Positions 16,689-25,091 of a DNA stretch of 45,305 nt are shown here, piece by piece. Both the position numbers and the translations under genes were made by a program. The stretch is from positions 1 to 45,305 of the forward strand of contig CANMTP010000024.1 of the NCBI GenBank assembly GCA_947500845.1, given 5' to 3'. Source of the stretch: an uncultured Aquimarina sp. (GTDB lineage Bacteria; Bacteroidota; Bacteroidia; Flavobacteriales; Flavobacteriaceae). The notes under the pieces were generated by a model. The model had not been told where the DNA came from. It made no database searches and saw nothing but the letters and a program-made list of their open reading frames with translations. Within the stretch, counting starts at the first letter, position 1; each line of letters starts with the position of its first letter.

Positions 16689-18034
16689 AGACTAATATCG
16701 TATTGTTTCAATTTGTTATATAAAGTTTTACGATCTATAGAAAGCATTCTGGCAGCTTTTGCCTTGTTTCCGTTTGCTTTCTCTAAAGCATCTAAAATAA
16801 GCTCCTGCTCGTTTTGATTTTTAAACAATCCGTATGTATGTTTTGTACTTTTAGATGCATTGGCAATATCTGTTGGTAAAATATCTAGTGTGATCATATC
16901 CTTTTGAGAAAGAAGAACAGAACGTTTTACTATATTTTTAAGCTCTCTAAGATTTCCTGGCCAGTCATATTTTTTAAAAGCTTCTAATACTTCATCTGTA
17001 AAACCAACTACGTTTTTATCCAATTCCATATTAGATTCTTCTAAGAAATGATTCGCAAATAGCATTAAGTCCTCTATTCTATCTTTAAGAGGAGGGACTT
17101 TTATTGTAAATTCATTCAATCGATGATACAAATCTTCTCTAAAATCACCTTCTTTAACTGCATTGCTTAAATCTTCATTGGTAGCCGCTATTACTCTGAT
17201 ATCGACCTCAATTTCTTTATTACTACCAACAGGCTTTATTTTTCTTTCCTGAAGGGCTCTTAATAACTGAACCTGCAATTCATAACCTAGATTTCCTATC
17301 TCATCAAGAAATAATGTACCTCCGTTTGCAGCCTCAAAATGTCCGACTTTATCATTTACAGCTCCCGTAAATGATCCTTTTATATGTCCAAAAAATTCAC
17401 TGGAAGCAATTTCCTTTGGTATAGCTCCACAATCAACAGGTACAAAAGGTTTTTCTGATCTTTTACTTGACTTATGAATACTACTGGCAACATATTCCTT
17501 ACCTGTTCCGCTATCTCCTACAATAAGTACAGACATACGTGTTGGTGCCACCAAAGCAACATATTCGTTCAATTTTTTTGAAGCGTCACTTACCCCTCTT
17601 ACAAAAGAAGCATTTACATTTTTGGCAACCTTTGGAACTACTTTAACCTGATTTGAAACGTGAGTTGCATTGCTAGATACACTTAGGGCTTTTTCTATTG
17701 TTTGTAGAATGGTATCCGGATTAAAAGGTTTAGAAACATAGTCAAAAGCACCTTGTTTAATTGCGTTCACAGCCATATTAATCTCGGCATAACCAGTCAT
17801 AATTATTACCTGAGTACTTGGATTACTCTTAAGAATTTCCTCTAATAATGTAATTCCATCCCTGTCTGGAAGCCTTACGTCTGCCAAGACCACATCGAAA
17901 ACATCTTGCTTAATTTTTGGAACAGCCTCATTGCCGGAGAATGCAGTAACCACCTCATAATCTTTTTTTTGTAAAAAGGTTTTGAGCATCGTACAAAAAG
18001 CTACGTCATCTTCTACAATAAGTATTTTGGACAT
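16685..18034 (-). CDS. Sigma-54-dependent response regulator (NtrC family)
   Basis: A 449-residue regulator. The receiver domain (residues 1-120) has IVEDD and the phosphoacceptor Asp52 in LADVRLPDRDG. The AAA+ domain carries Walker A GDSGTGKE, a GSFTGA version of the sigma-54-contacting GAFTGA loop, and GGTLFLDEIG as Walker B. A Fis-type HTH ends the protein (NGNKAKAARMLSIDRKTLYNKLKQY). It activates RNA polymerase carrying sigma-54 when phosphorylated. Its stop codon overlaps the stop of the convergent hybrid kinase by four bases (TTAA), so transcripts of the two genes may interfere. Confidence 0.96.
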   Translation of the reverse strand: MSKILIVEDDVAFCTMLKTFLQKKDYEVVTAFSGNEAVPKIKQDVFDVVLADVRLPDRDGITLLEEILKSNPSTQVIIMTGYAEINMAVNAIKQGAFDYVSKPFNPDTILQTIEKALSVSSNATHVSNQVKVVPKVAKNVNASFVRGVSDASKKLNEYVALVAPTRMSVLIVGDSGTGKEYVASSIHKSSKRSEKPFVPVDCGAIPKEIASSEFFGHIKGSFTGAVNDKVGHFEAANGGTLFLDEIGNLGYELQVQLLRALQERKIKPVGSNKEIEVDIRVIAATNEDLSNAVKEGDFREDLYHRLNEFTIKVPPLKDRIEDLMLFANHFLEESNMELDKNVVGFTDEVLEAFKKYDWPGNLRELKNIVKRSVLLSQKDMITLDILPTDIANASKSTKHTYGLFKNQNEQELILDALEKANGNKAKAARMLSIDRKTLYNKLKQYDISL

Positions 18035-18107
18035 GTCTAAGAATTTGTTGAATAAAAATTAATGATATAAAATTACAATTTAAAAAACTTAGTATGAACA
18101 AAAACAT

Positions 18108-18142
18108 AAAAAAAGAGACCCTTGGGAGTGAGTCTCTTTTTT
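18108..18142 (-). terminator. Terminator after the secreted 110-residue protein gene
   Basis: AAAAAAAGAGAC and GTCTCTTTTTT form a stem around a loop of about 12 bases. It separates the PepSY-like gene from the downstream sigma-54 regulator gene on the same strand. Confidence 0.75.
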
Positions 18143-18204
18143 AGCACTAAACAACTTTATATCGTCCTTGGTTGCAAAACGATATCCTTTTTCTACCCCT
18201 AGAT

Positions 18205-18537
18205 TTAAGATTTATTGTCGTTTGGCTTTATCCATTTGCCATTAGCGCTTGCAAATACAATTTTTGTATTATCGTTATTATCTTTCAAAACAATTTTATA
18301 GGTATTGTCTTTAGACATATATGCTTCTACGATTTTGAACCTGTGATAATCTTTTGCCGCAGTTTCCTGAATTGAAAGCGGTAACTCTACAACATTAATC
18401 TCAGTATATTCTTGTAGCTCATGCTCATAATCAAAAAATTCGTTGCCATCGTTCATGGCCAATTCGTCTTGAGCTAGTGCACCCTGTGCAGAAAAGATAC
18501 TTACTACTATTACTACTATCATTGGTAACTTTTTCAT
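18205..18537 (-). CDS. Small secreted protein, PepSY/BLIP-like
   Basis: A 110-residue protein with a clear signal peptide (MKKLPMIVVIVVSIFSAQGALAQ). The mature part has an acidic N-terminus and the segment VELPLSIQETAAKDYHRFKIVEAYMSKDNTYKIVLKDNNDNTKIVFASANGKWI, the layout of small periplasmic PepSY-like / BLIP-like domains in Bacteroidota. Function is unknown. It has its own terminator and an AT-rich upstream region, so it is probably monocistronic. Confidence 0.75.
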   Translation of the reverse strand: MKKLPMIVVIVVSIFSAQGALAQDELAMNDGNEFFDYEHELQEYTEINVVELPLSIQETAAKDYHRFKIVEAYMSKDNTYKIVLKDNNDNTKIVFASANGKWIKPNDNKS

Positions 18538-18729
18538 TGGGTTATTGCGTTATATCAACAATAATTAATTAGTAATAATTGTTCCAAAAGATGAGATCGA
18601 TCAGATAAACATGTATTTATTTGATTATCAGTTATTTATTTTTAAATGAATGGTTGTATCAAATCATTAGAAATCGTGGAATACACACAAAAGTGTAGAA
18701 AAATTACACACTTCTATGGGAAGATAAAT

Positions 18730-19131
18730 TTACATAGGAGGCTTTTTTCGATTACTTTTCTTTTGGGCCAGTTTTTTTTTGTTTTCTAAGCGTTTAGCGA
18801 TAGAAGTTTTTGAAGGTTTTGTAGCGATTCGTTTTTTAGGAATATGAAGATTTGTCTTCAATATATCCAGCAACCTTTGTATGACCAGCTCTTTATTTTT
18901 ATGCTGGCTCCTACTATCCCCGCACTGTATGACCAAAATACCTGATTTTGTTAAGCGCGAAGATAATTTTTGAGTAAGAAGCAGTTTTTCATCGTTTGTA
19001 AGTCCCTCTGAAGTAGTAATATCGAAACTAAGCTCAACTTTTGAAGAAACTTTATTAACGTGCTGTCCACCCGCGCCAGAACTTCGTACAGCTTTAAATT
19101 TTAACTCACTTATAATTTTTGAAGTATTCAC
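18730..19131 (-). CDS. arfB: Peptidyl-tRNA hydrolase ArfB (ribosome rescue)
   Basis: A 133-residue release-factor-like protein. It has the catalytic GGQ in VRSSGAGGQHVNKVSSKVELSFDI and a long basic C-terminal tail (LENKKKLAQKKSNRKKPP) that in ArfB enters the empty mRNA channel of stalled ribosomes. It hydrolyses peptidyl-tRNA on non-stop complexes. It starts inside the last codons of the DUF4301 gene (four-base overlap) and is last in the five-gene operon. Confidence 0.94.
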   Translation of the reverse strand: MNTSKIISELKFKAVRSSGAGGQHVNKVSSKVELSFDITTSEGLTNDEKLLLTQKLSSRLTKSGILVIQCGDSRSQHKNKELVIQRLLDILKTNLHIPKKRIATKPSKTSIAKRLENKKKLAQKKSNRKKPPM

Positions 19132-20693
19132 GAAAAAAGAGTTACCTGATGCGCAGATTTCAACAAATCATTTACTGTTTTTACCGGGTTAAATGTAGTA
19201 ATAGGTACTTCAACAAATACACTTATCCAATTTGCCATGGCTCCATTCCATAGACCGGGAAGTTCTAATGCTTTTAGTATCTCGCCATTCATACTCTTTT
19301 TGGTAATAAAGCCAGCGTCTGGATCTACAAAATCTAATAAATTGAACTTATTCCCTTTATAATCCCGAACTCCACAAACCAAATCAACCGGATTAAAATG
19401 TGTAGAATTTGCTAAAATATTCTTTTGTCTGCTATCTGCTTTATTGATTTGTGGAGACTCTATAATTTGTAATATTAACCTTCCATTTTCTCGTTTTATC
19501 CAAAACGGCCCTCCTCCTGGTTCTCCTTCATTAATCACCATTCCACAAACACGTATCGGACGATTTAAAGACTCTCTTAAGAACTCTACTTTATATTTCT
19601 CTGAAAACTTATCAAAATCCAATGGTAATCTAACATTAAGCTGCTGTACCAAAAATTTTTTGATGTCCTTTAGTTCTGCTTCGGCAGGGTTTTTTTGATC
19701 AATAGCGTTCAAAATCCTAAACACTTCATCCTGAATCTCAAGTAACTTACCAGCCAACACTTTCTTATAACCTGTGACCTCATTTTGATATTTACGAACT
19801 ACAACGTTATCAATATTTTTAATATAAATTATATCTCCGTTAAGATCATTCAAATTTTCAATCAGTGCCCCATGTCCTCCTGGTCTAAATAATAAAGAAC
19901 CATCTTCTTTTCTAAAAGGTTCATTATCTTCTGTAACCGCAATGGTATCTGTTTCCGGTTTTTGAAAAGAGTATGTAATATTAAAATTAGTATTCGTTTT
20001 TTCTTCTACTTTTTTCCTGATTCTATCAAACTCCTCCTTAAAGCCATTGAGATGATCTTTAGAAATTGTAAAATGTAACTTAGATTCACCTTTATGATTT
20101 TTATTATATCCTGCAGCTTCATACAGATGTTCTTCAAATGATGTTGCTATACTATCTGTATATTTATGAAAAGGAAGCAATCCTTTCGGAAAATCTCCAT
20201 AATTCAATCCCTTTTCTTTGAGCATCGTTTCGACAAAAATATAAAGTTGTCTTCCCTCAGATAAAGATTCAAATTTTGGATAGGAAACCTTTATCTCTTG
20301 CATAACAATATCATAGAAAGGAAATTTTTCTAAACCTATTAAAAATAGACGTATTGCATTTGCTTTTTCATGATTGGTATAAGAATTTAAGCTCTCTTTC
20401 TTAAAATCATAATTATCTAAAAACTTAAATAAATCTTTAAACATTCGAGTAGCAGCACCAGAAGCAGGAACAAACTTTATGGTTTCAAGGTTTGATATTC
20501 GAGAATCGTATAGTTTGGTTAATTCAGATTGATAGTGTTCTGTGAATTTAAGAATCCCATTATTCAATGTTGCTGCACTTCTTAAGGGTACAAAGGGAAT
20601 TCCGTTTTTAAAGATTTCTATTTGTGAAAGTACTTTGTCAACGGTTAATCCTTTCGATTTGATTAGCCTAATGTCCTTATCTGTTATATTCAC
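19128..20693 (-). CDS. DUF4301 family protein
   Basis: A 521-residue protein matching DUF4301, a Bacteroidota family of unknown function. The segment KFVPASGAATRMFKDLFKFLD near residue 75 resembles the nucleotide/sugar-phosphate loop of nucleotidyltransferases. Further on are FRPGGHGALIENLNDLNGDIIYIKNIDNVV and CGMVINEGEPGGGPFWI, strongly conserved-looking blocks. This hints at a nucleotidyltransferase-like fold, but no reaction is known. It overlaps the P-loop gene by 17 bases upstream and arfB by four bases downstream. Confidence 0.88.
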   Translation of the reverse strand: MNITDKDIRLIKSKGLTVDKVLSQIEIFKNGIPFVPLRSAATLNNGILKFTEHYQSELTKLYDSRISNLETIKFVPASGAATRMFKDLFKFLDNYDFKKESLNSYTNHEKANAIRLFLIGLEKFPFYDIVMQEIKVSYPKFESLSEGRQLYIFVETMLKEKGLNYGDFPKGLLPFHKYTDSIATSFEEHLYEAAGYNKNHKGESKLHFTISKDHLNGFKEEFDRIRKKVEEKTNTNFNITYSFQKPETDTIAVTEDNEPFRKEDGSLLFRPGGHGALIENLNDLNGDIIYIKNIDNVVVRKYQNEVTGYKKVLAGKLLEIQDEVFRILNAIDQKNPAEAELKDIKKFLVQQLNVRLPLDFDKFSEKYKVEFLRESLNRPIRVCGMVINEGEPGGGPFWIKRENGRLILQIIESPQINKADSRQKNILANSTHFNPVDLVCGVRDYKGNKFNLLDFVDPDAGFITKKSMNGEILKALELPGLWNGAMANWISVFVEVPITTFNPVKTVNDLLKSAHQVTLFS

Positions 20694-21258
20694 CTTTTTG
20701 CTCTATTAATTCGTCTATAGTTTGTATTGCTTTTTCTAATCTAGAGACTTTGTCTCCCTTTAAAACAATATACGGAAGATTATATTGATCGAGAGACGCT
20801 TTGAATGTCAAAAACATTTCTTCTCTTTGGTGGGGTTTATCTCTTAAATCATCAGCTATCCAAGGAGTGTCAATATAAGTTAAAAGATATAAATCGTAAA
20901 CATTTTCTTGTGAAATTTTATTCAAAATTTTTGGCACTCTGCCTTCAAAATATACTTTAGCGTACACTTTAAGTTCCAAAAGATTGGTATCACAAATTAA
21001 TAGTTTATTTGTTTTTTTAGAGTATTCGTTTTCTAACTTTATTTGGCCCTCTGCTATTGGCAATAAGTCTTCATATGAACAAACCTCACTATGCTTGTCC
21101 CATTTCTCTTGAAGATATTCTCTCATATACTCTGGAACCCACTCGCACTGGTAATGCTCTGCTAACTGCTTAGATAACGTTGTCTTACCTGAAGATTCAG
21201 GACCAAAAAGTACAATTTTTATACAGTTACCAGGTTGTTGTCTAAGTTTTTCTTCCAT
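20677..21258 (-). CDS. NadR-like P-loop ATPase / kinase
   Basis: A 193-residue protein with Walker A FGPESSGKTTLSKQLAEHY and EYMREYLQEKW, matching the ribosylnicotinamide-kinase-like domain of NadR (AAA_28 group). In this phylum such a gene commonly follows a PnuC-type permease and is thought to trap the imported vitamin by phosphorylation. The substrate here is uncertain: nicotinamide riboside if PnuC is classical, thiamine if the thiamine-binding gene two positions upstream defines the pathway. It overlaps the permease gene by 40 bases. Confidence 0.85.
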   Translation of the reverse strand: MEEKLRQQPGNCIKIVLFGPESSGKTTLSKQLAEHYQCEWVPEYMREYLQEKWDKHSEVCSYEDLLPIAEGQIKLENEYSKKTNKLLICDTNLLELKVYAKVYFEGRVPKILNKISQENVYDLYLLTYIDTPWIADDLRDKPHQREEMFLTFKASLDQYNLPYIVLKGDKVSRLEKAIQTIDELIEQKGEYNR

Positions 21259-21851
21259 GCCAGATATCCAAAAAATGCCATAATTGTAAAAATTATGTAC
21301 TGAAAACTAGTAAATGTAAATCCTTTGTAAAAATACAATGGTACAGAAATAATATCACCGATTATCCAAAAAATCCAGTTTTCGATTTTCCTTCTTGCCA
21401 TTAACCACATTCCGACAAAAAATATAGCGGTAGTTAGTGTATCAATATATGCGGTCCAATCATTCCATTTATCAAAAGTAATATAAACTACATAGACGAA
21501 AATTAAGGTAGCGACAAAGATCAAAACCTCCACTATTTTTTCCATTGCCGTTGTTCTTGAGATCGGTGTAACGTGAGTATCGTCAATCTTGCGAGTCCAT
21601 ACATACCAACCATAAATACTCATTATAAAGTAATATGCGTTAATCATCATATCACCAAGTAAAGACCATTTAAGAAGTAAATACACATAAATTATCGTGC
21701 TAATCATACCCGCTGGATACACCCATATTTTGTTAAACCACGCAAATAATACACTGGCAATACCAAAAACAACAGCAATAATTTCTAACGAGATATCGAG
21801 TGTAGAATATTCAGCATATTGTCCAAATAGGTATTCAAAAATTTGGCTCAT
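21219..21851 (-). CDS. PnuC/PnuT-type vitamin permease
   Basis: About 210 residues from the ATG at 21851; a GTG at 21857 is an alternative. Seven to eight membrane helices, with the family's tryptophan-rich helices (ASVLFAWFNKIWVYPAGMIST, SIYGWYVW, KIENWIFWIIGDIISVPLY). PnuC permeases facilitate diffusion of nicotinamide riboside; close relatives (PnuT) carry thiamine. The upstream, overlapping thiamine-binding protein gene argues for PnuT. Overlaps on both sides suggest tight translational coupling. Confidence 0.9.
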   Translation of the reverse strand: MSQIFEYLFGQYAEYSTLDISLEIIAVVFGIASVLFAWFNKIWVYPAGMISTIIYVYLLLKWSLLGDMMINAYYFIMSIYGWYVWTRKIDDTHVTPISRTTAMEKIVEVLIFVATLIFVYVVYITFDKWNDWTAYIDTLTTAIFFVGMWLMARRKIENWIFWIIGDIISVPLYFYKGFTFTSFQYIIFTIMAFFGYLAWKKNLDNNLVTV

Positions 21852-22095
21852 AATCACTTCTATTAGTTTTTACCATTTTCATATATACCAAAACGTGATC
21901 CATATCGCCAAAAGCAGATTTTATTTCTTTGGTTATAAAAGCCATCACTGAGTCATATTCCCCATAAATTTGAGTACTCAATGGATTTTCTAAGACTGTA
22001 AATTCTGATTCCCGTAATCGCTTTATGAACTGAATAATATGTTCTTCATAATCATCTTGAAGTGGGGTAAGTGTGAGCTCTATAGATACTTGCAT
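21835..22095 (-). CDS. Thiamine-binding protein, MTH1187/YkoF-like
   Basis: An 86-residue protein of the MTH1187/YkoF family. The pattern VSIELTLTPLQDDYEEHIIQFIKRLRESEFTVLENPLSTQIYGEYDSVMAFITKEIK is the family's ferredoxin-like fold; its members bind thiamine at a dimer interface. First gene of the five-gene operon and the main evidence that the permease and P-loop protein behind it handle thiamine. A dyad (GTAAGAT / ATCTTAC, 22106-22128) lies in its leader just before the ATG; no TPP riboswitch is visible upstream. Confidence 0.88.
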   Translation of the reverse strand: MQVSIELTLTPLQDDYEEHIIQFIKRLRESEFTVLENPLSTQIYGEYDSVMAFITKEIKSAFGDMDHVLVYMKMVKTNRSDYEPNF

Positions 22096-22142
22096 TTAGT
22101 AAAGTAAGATTAATTATTGATCTTACGAAGGTAGATATTGTT

Positions 22143-22158
22143 ACACTTTTAAAAGTGT
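22143..22158. promoter_or_regulatory. Perfect 16-bp palindrome between two operons
   Basis: ACACTTTTAAAAGTGT is fully self-complementary and lies between the phosphopantetheinyl transferase stop and the thiamine-binding gene start. It lacks a T run on the needed side, so it looks more like an operator for a dimeric regulator than a terminator. Confidence 0.35.
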
Positions 22159-22177
22159 TTTATACAATAAAAAATTA

Positions 22178-22819
22178 TTAAACTTGAGAAGCTGGCAGGG
22201 CATATACGCAAGTATACCCATCGAATTCTATAAAAGCTAAATCATAATGACTGATTACATTTTTATAATTAATTGCACCAAAAACAAAAGGATAATCCAT
22301 CATAAACGAAGAAATATAAATATGCTCTTGAAAGCTTAGCCCCGGTGTTGCATACATTTTGTATAATGATTCTTTTGCCCCCCAGATAATAGTTAGAGCT
22401 CGAACTCTATCTATACTATTCTCTTCTACATATTCATTCTCAGAAGTCTTTACAAATTTATGAGCGATACTCTGAATTTTTTCACGTTGTTTTTCGATAT
22501 CAATCCCCACTTCTTTATCGCTAATGATAATTCCTGCAAACTCAAAAGAATGAGTGATCGAAATTTTTTTTCCATCATTAAGATGAGGTTTTCCATATTC
22601 GTCATAATACAAATCGTGATCCACATATCCCATAACTGCTAATAAATGTCGTACACTCATAAAACCCCTGCGGTGAATCTCAGATTTCATATGATCTACT
22701 CGATCCTGACAATGTTGGGTCAATTCTATTCCTTCACAAAGTGACTCATATGTTTCTTCAATCTTCCAAATCAACACATTAGTACTTTCATCTACTGTTA
22801 TAGTTTTGTAAAGAGGCAT
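22178..22819 (-). CDS. 4'-phosphopantetheinyl transferase superfamily protein
   Basis: A 213-residue Sfp/AcpT-type enzyme. It shows KKISITHSFEFAGIIISDKEVGIDIEKQREKI, with the Mg-binding GIDIE motif, and TIIWGAKESLYKMY, the WxxKE(A/S) motif. It transfers phosphopantetheine from CoA to a serine of a carrier protein. No carrier protein or synthase gene is near, so the target (fatty acid ACP or a natural-product synthase elsewhere) is unknown. It is divergent from ahcY. Confidence 0.93.
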   Translation of the reverse strand: MPLYKTITVDESTNVLIWKIEETYESLCEGIELTQHCQDRVDHMKSEIHRRGFMSVRHLLAVMGYVDHDLYYDEYGKPHLNDGKKISITHSFEFAGIIISDKEVGIDIEKQREKIQSIAHKFVKTSENEYVEENSIDRVRALTIIWGAKESLYKMYATPGLSFQEHIYISSFMMDYPFVFGAINYKNVISHYDLAFIEFDGYTCVYALPASQV

Positions 22820-22841
22820 TTAAATTCTTAAAGTTATTATG

Positions 22842-22849
22842 TACCTTTG
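22842..22849 (+). promoter_or_regulatory. -7 box of the ahcY promoter
   Basis: TACCTTTG matches TAnnTTTG, about 105 bases upstream of the chosen start codon. No well-placed -33 TTG is visible. Confidence 0.5.
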
Positions 22850-22854
22850 CAAAC

Positions 22855-22885
22855 TGAAAAATGAAGGATTGTAGCCTTCTTTTCA
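22855..22885 (+). promoter_or_regulatory. Hairpin at the 5' end of the ahcY leader
   Basis: TGAAAA..GAAGG pairs with CCTTC TTTTCA, an 11-bp stem with a two-base bulge, beginning about where transcription should start. It may protect the 5' end or act as an attenuator. It does not resemble the known SAH or SAM riboswitches. Confidence 0.45.
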
Positions 22886-22953
22886 AAAAACGAAAATAGA
22901 ATAATTTAGTGCTAAATACTAAAATGCACTTCATAAACATAAATAAAACTACT

Positions 22954-24270
22954 ATGAGTACCAAAACAGTACCCTATGTTCCTTACAAAGTGAAAGATAT
23001 TTCATTAGCTGCCTGGGGAAGAAAAGAAATTGAATTAGCAGAAGCAGAAATGCCAGGATTGATGTCTCTTCGTGAAGAGTATAAAGATGAGCAACCTCTT
23101 AAAGGTGCTCGTATTGCTGGTTGTCTTCATATGACCATCCAAACTGCTGTGCTTATCGAAACACTTCAAGCGCTAGGTGCCGAAGTAACCTGGAGTTCTT
23201 GTAACATTTTCTCTACCCAAGATCAAGCTGCTGCTGCAATTGCCGAGGCAGGAATACCTGTGTATGCCTGGAAAGGTATGAATGAAGAAGAATTTGACTG
23301 GTGTATCGAGCAGACCTTATTTTTTGGTGAAGACAGAGAACCATTAAATATGATCCTTGATGATGGTGGAGATCTTACCAATATGGTACTAGACAGATAT
23401 CCAGAGTTGGTAGATGGGATCAAGGGATTATCTGAGGAAACTACTACAGGAGTACACCGTTTATACGAAAGAATGAAGAACGGAACGCTTCCTATGCCTG
23501 CTATAAATGTAAATGACTCTGTAACCAAGTCTAAATTTGACAACAAGTATGGTTGTCGCGAGAGTGCTGTAGACGCTATTCGTAGAGCCACAGATACTAT
23601 GCTTGCTGGTAAACGTGTTGTGGTTTGTGGATATGGTGATGTAGGTAAAGGTACCGCTGCATCTTTTAGAGGAGCAGGATCAATCGTTACAGTGACAGAA
23701 ATTGACCCAATTTGTGCTTTACAGGCAGCTATGGATGGTTTTGAGGTAAAAAAACTAGAAACAGTAATCGAAAATGCTGATATCGTAATCACTACTACCG
23801 GTAATAAAGATATTGTACAAGCACGGCATTTTAAAGCTTTAAAAGACAAAGCTATCGTATGTAATATAGGTCACTTTGACAATGAAATTGATATGGCTTG
23901 GCTAAATAATAATTATGGAAATACCAGAGATGAAATCAAACCGCAGGTAGACAAATATACTATTGATGGTAAAGATATTATTATTCTTGCCGAAGGACGT
24001 TTGGTAAACCTTGGTTGTGCTACGGGACACCCTAGTTTTGTGATGAGTAATTCATTTACCAACCAAACACTGGCACAAATTGAACTTTGGAACAATTCTG
24101 AAAATTACAAGAATGAAGTATATATGCTACCTAAGCATCTTGACGAAAAAGTTGCAAAATTACACCTGGCACGTCTTGGAGTCGAACTAGAAACCCTAAG
24201 ACCAGAACAAGCAGAGTATATTGGTGTAACGGTTGAAGGGCCTTACAAACCAGAGTACTACAGATATTAG
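22954..24270 (+). CDS. ahcY: Adenosylhomocysteinase
   Basis: 438 residues from the ATG at 22954, the usual family length. An ATG 45 bases upstream is in frame but adds a non-conserved extension. It hydrolyses S-adenosylhomocysteine to adenosine and homocysteine, keeping methylation going. Visible landmarks are AGCLHMTIQTAVLIETLQALGAEVTWSSCNIFSTQD, the NAD-binding GYGDVGKGTAASFRGAGSIVTVTEIDP, and the C-terminal KPEYYRY. A stable hairpin lies at the start of the predicted leader, and a strong terminator follows. Confidence 0.98.
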   Translation: MSTKTVPYVPYKVKDISLAAWGRKEIELAEAEMPGLMSLREEYKDEQPLKGARIAGCLHMTIQTAVLIETLQALGAEVTWSSCNIFSTQDQAAAAIAEAGIPVYAWKGMNEEEFDWCIEQTLFFGEDREPLNMILDDGGDLTNMVLDRYPELVDGIKGLSEETTTGVHRLYERMKNGTLPMPAINVNDSVTKSKFDNKYGCRESAVDAIRRATDTMLAGKRVVVCGYGDVGKGTAASFRGAGSIVTVTEIDPICALQAAMDGFEVKKLETVIENADIVITTTGNKDIVQARHFKALKDKAIVCNIGHFDNEIDMAWLNNNYGNTRDEIKPQVDKYTIDGKDIIILAEGRLVNLGCATGHPSFVMSNSFTNQTLAQIELWNNSENYKNEVYMLPKHLDEKVAKLHLARLGVELETLRPEQAEYIGVTVEGPYKPEYYRY

Positions 24271-24300
24271 AAGTTCAAAACTCTTTTAGAATATATAGTT

Positions 24301-24328
24301 AAACCCTCACTCAAAAGTGAGGGTTTTT
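24301..24328 (+). terminator. Terminator of ahcY
   Basis: AAACCCTCACT, CAAA, AGTGAGGGTTT followed by TTTGTTTTT. The stem is perfect and A-rich on its left side, so it can also serve the convergent gene ending at 24341. Confidence 0.9.
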
Positions 24329-24340
24329 GTTTTTATACCT

Positions 24341-24679
24341 TTACTTTTTCTTCCTAAAAATATAGCTCATCCAAACGGGATCATTTTCCTCAGAAACTAT
24401 TGATTGTCTGTCTACAAATTCCCAATTTGAAGTATTCATAAAATTTAGTAGATCAGAGGTATTCTCTAATTTTTCTAGTTGTTTTATTGTGATTTGTTTT
24501 CCTTCTAGGGATTGTTGTTCTTCCACTTTTATTCTTTTAACTTTTCCGCTGTTATTAGCTTTCTGAATTACAATAACCTCGAGGTAATCGTATTTGGGTA
24601 TTTCCTGTGCGGTAACTTGAAAAGAAACAAATACGAGGAAAAGAGTACACCACAAGGTATTAATCAATGAAGTTTTCAT
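24341..24679 (-). CDS. Small secreted protein, unknown function
   Basis: A 112-residue protein with a signal peptide ending near VSFQVTAQ. The mature part is a charged alpha/beta sequence (YDYLEVIVIQKANNSGKVKRIKVEEQQSLEGKQITIKQLEKLENTSDLLNFMNTSNWEFVDRQSI) with no family that I recognise. The pattern of a short strand, a helix and NWEFVD suggests a small YbbR- or DUF4177-like fold, but this is a guess. It is convergent with ahcY. Confidence 0.7.
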   Translation of the reverse strand: MKTSLINTLWCTLFLVFVSFQVTAQEIPKYDYLEVIVIQKANNSGKVKRIKVEEQQSLEGKQITIKQLEKLENTSDLLNFMNTSNWEFVDRQSIVSEENDPVWMSYIFRKKK

Positions 24680-24723
24680 ATAATATGTTCTTATTTTAAA
24701 GCTAAAGATAATGAAGGTTAAAC

Positions 24724-24754
24724 AAAAACCCCCTTTAGTTTCCTAAAGAGGGTC
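24724..24754 (-). terminator. Terminator of the rplU-rpmA operon
   Basis: On the minus strand ACCCTCTTTAG, GAAA, CTAAAGGGGGT is followed by TTTTTG, a strong intrinsic terminator with a GNRA-type loop, 30 bases after the rpmA stop. Confidence 0.9.
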
Positions 24755-24782
24755 AATTATTTTATTACAATCAAAGAATGTC

Positions 24783-25043
24783 TTAGGCTTCAAATGGTTC
24801 TATAGAAACATAAGATTTATTATCCTTTTTCTTAGTAAACTTTACAATACCATCCACTTTGGCGTGAAGGGTATGATCTTTACCAGCATAAACGTTTTCA
24901 CCTGGTTTATGGGCTGTACCTCTTTGTCTTACAATGATGTTACCAGCCACGGCAGCTTGTCCACCAAATATCTTTACACCTAAGCGTTTCGATTCTGATT
25001 CTCTACCGTTTTTCGAACTACCAACTCCTTTTTTATGAGCCAT
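24783..25043 (-). CDS. rpmA: 50S ribosomal protein bL27
   Basis: An 86-residue bL27 beginning MAHKKGVGSSKNGRESESKRLGVKIFGGQ, with the exposed N-terminal arm that reaches the peptidyl-transferase centre. It lies 48 bases downstream of rplU and ends before a strong terminator. Confidence 0.98.
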   Translation of the reverse strand: MAHKKGVGSSKNGRESESKRLGVKIFGGQAAVAGNIIVRQRGTAHKPGENVYAGKDHTLHAKVDGIVKFTKKKDNKSYVSIEPFEA

Positions 25044-25091
25044 TTCCTTTAGGTTTTATTATTAATAATAACAGTATTACCTGCCGTCTAT

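Noticed and set aside
16600..18730. Sigma-54 promoters (TGGCAC-N5-TTGCA) near the NtrC-type regulator
   Set aside because: No convincing -24/-12 pair found by eye on either strand around the neighbouring genes.
22850..22950. SAM or SAH riboswitch ahead of ahcY
   Set aside because: The conserved cores of these riboswitches are not present; only a simple hairpin is seen.
23223..23849. 208-codon open frame antisense to ahcY
   Set aside because: It mirrors the codon pattern of a highly conserved gene and shows no protein family features.
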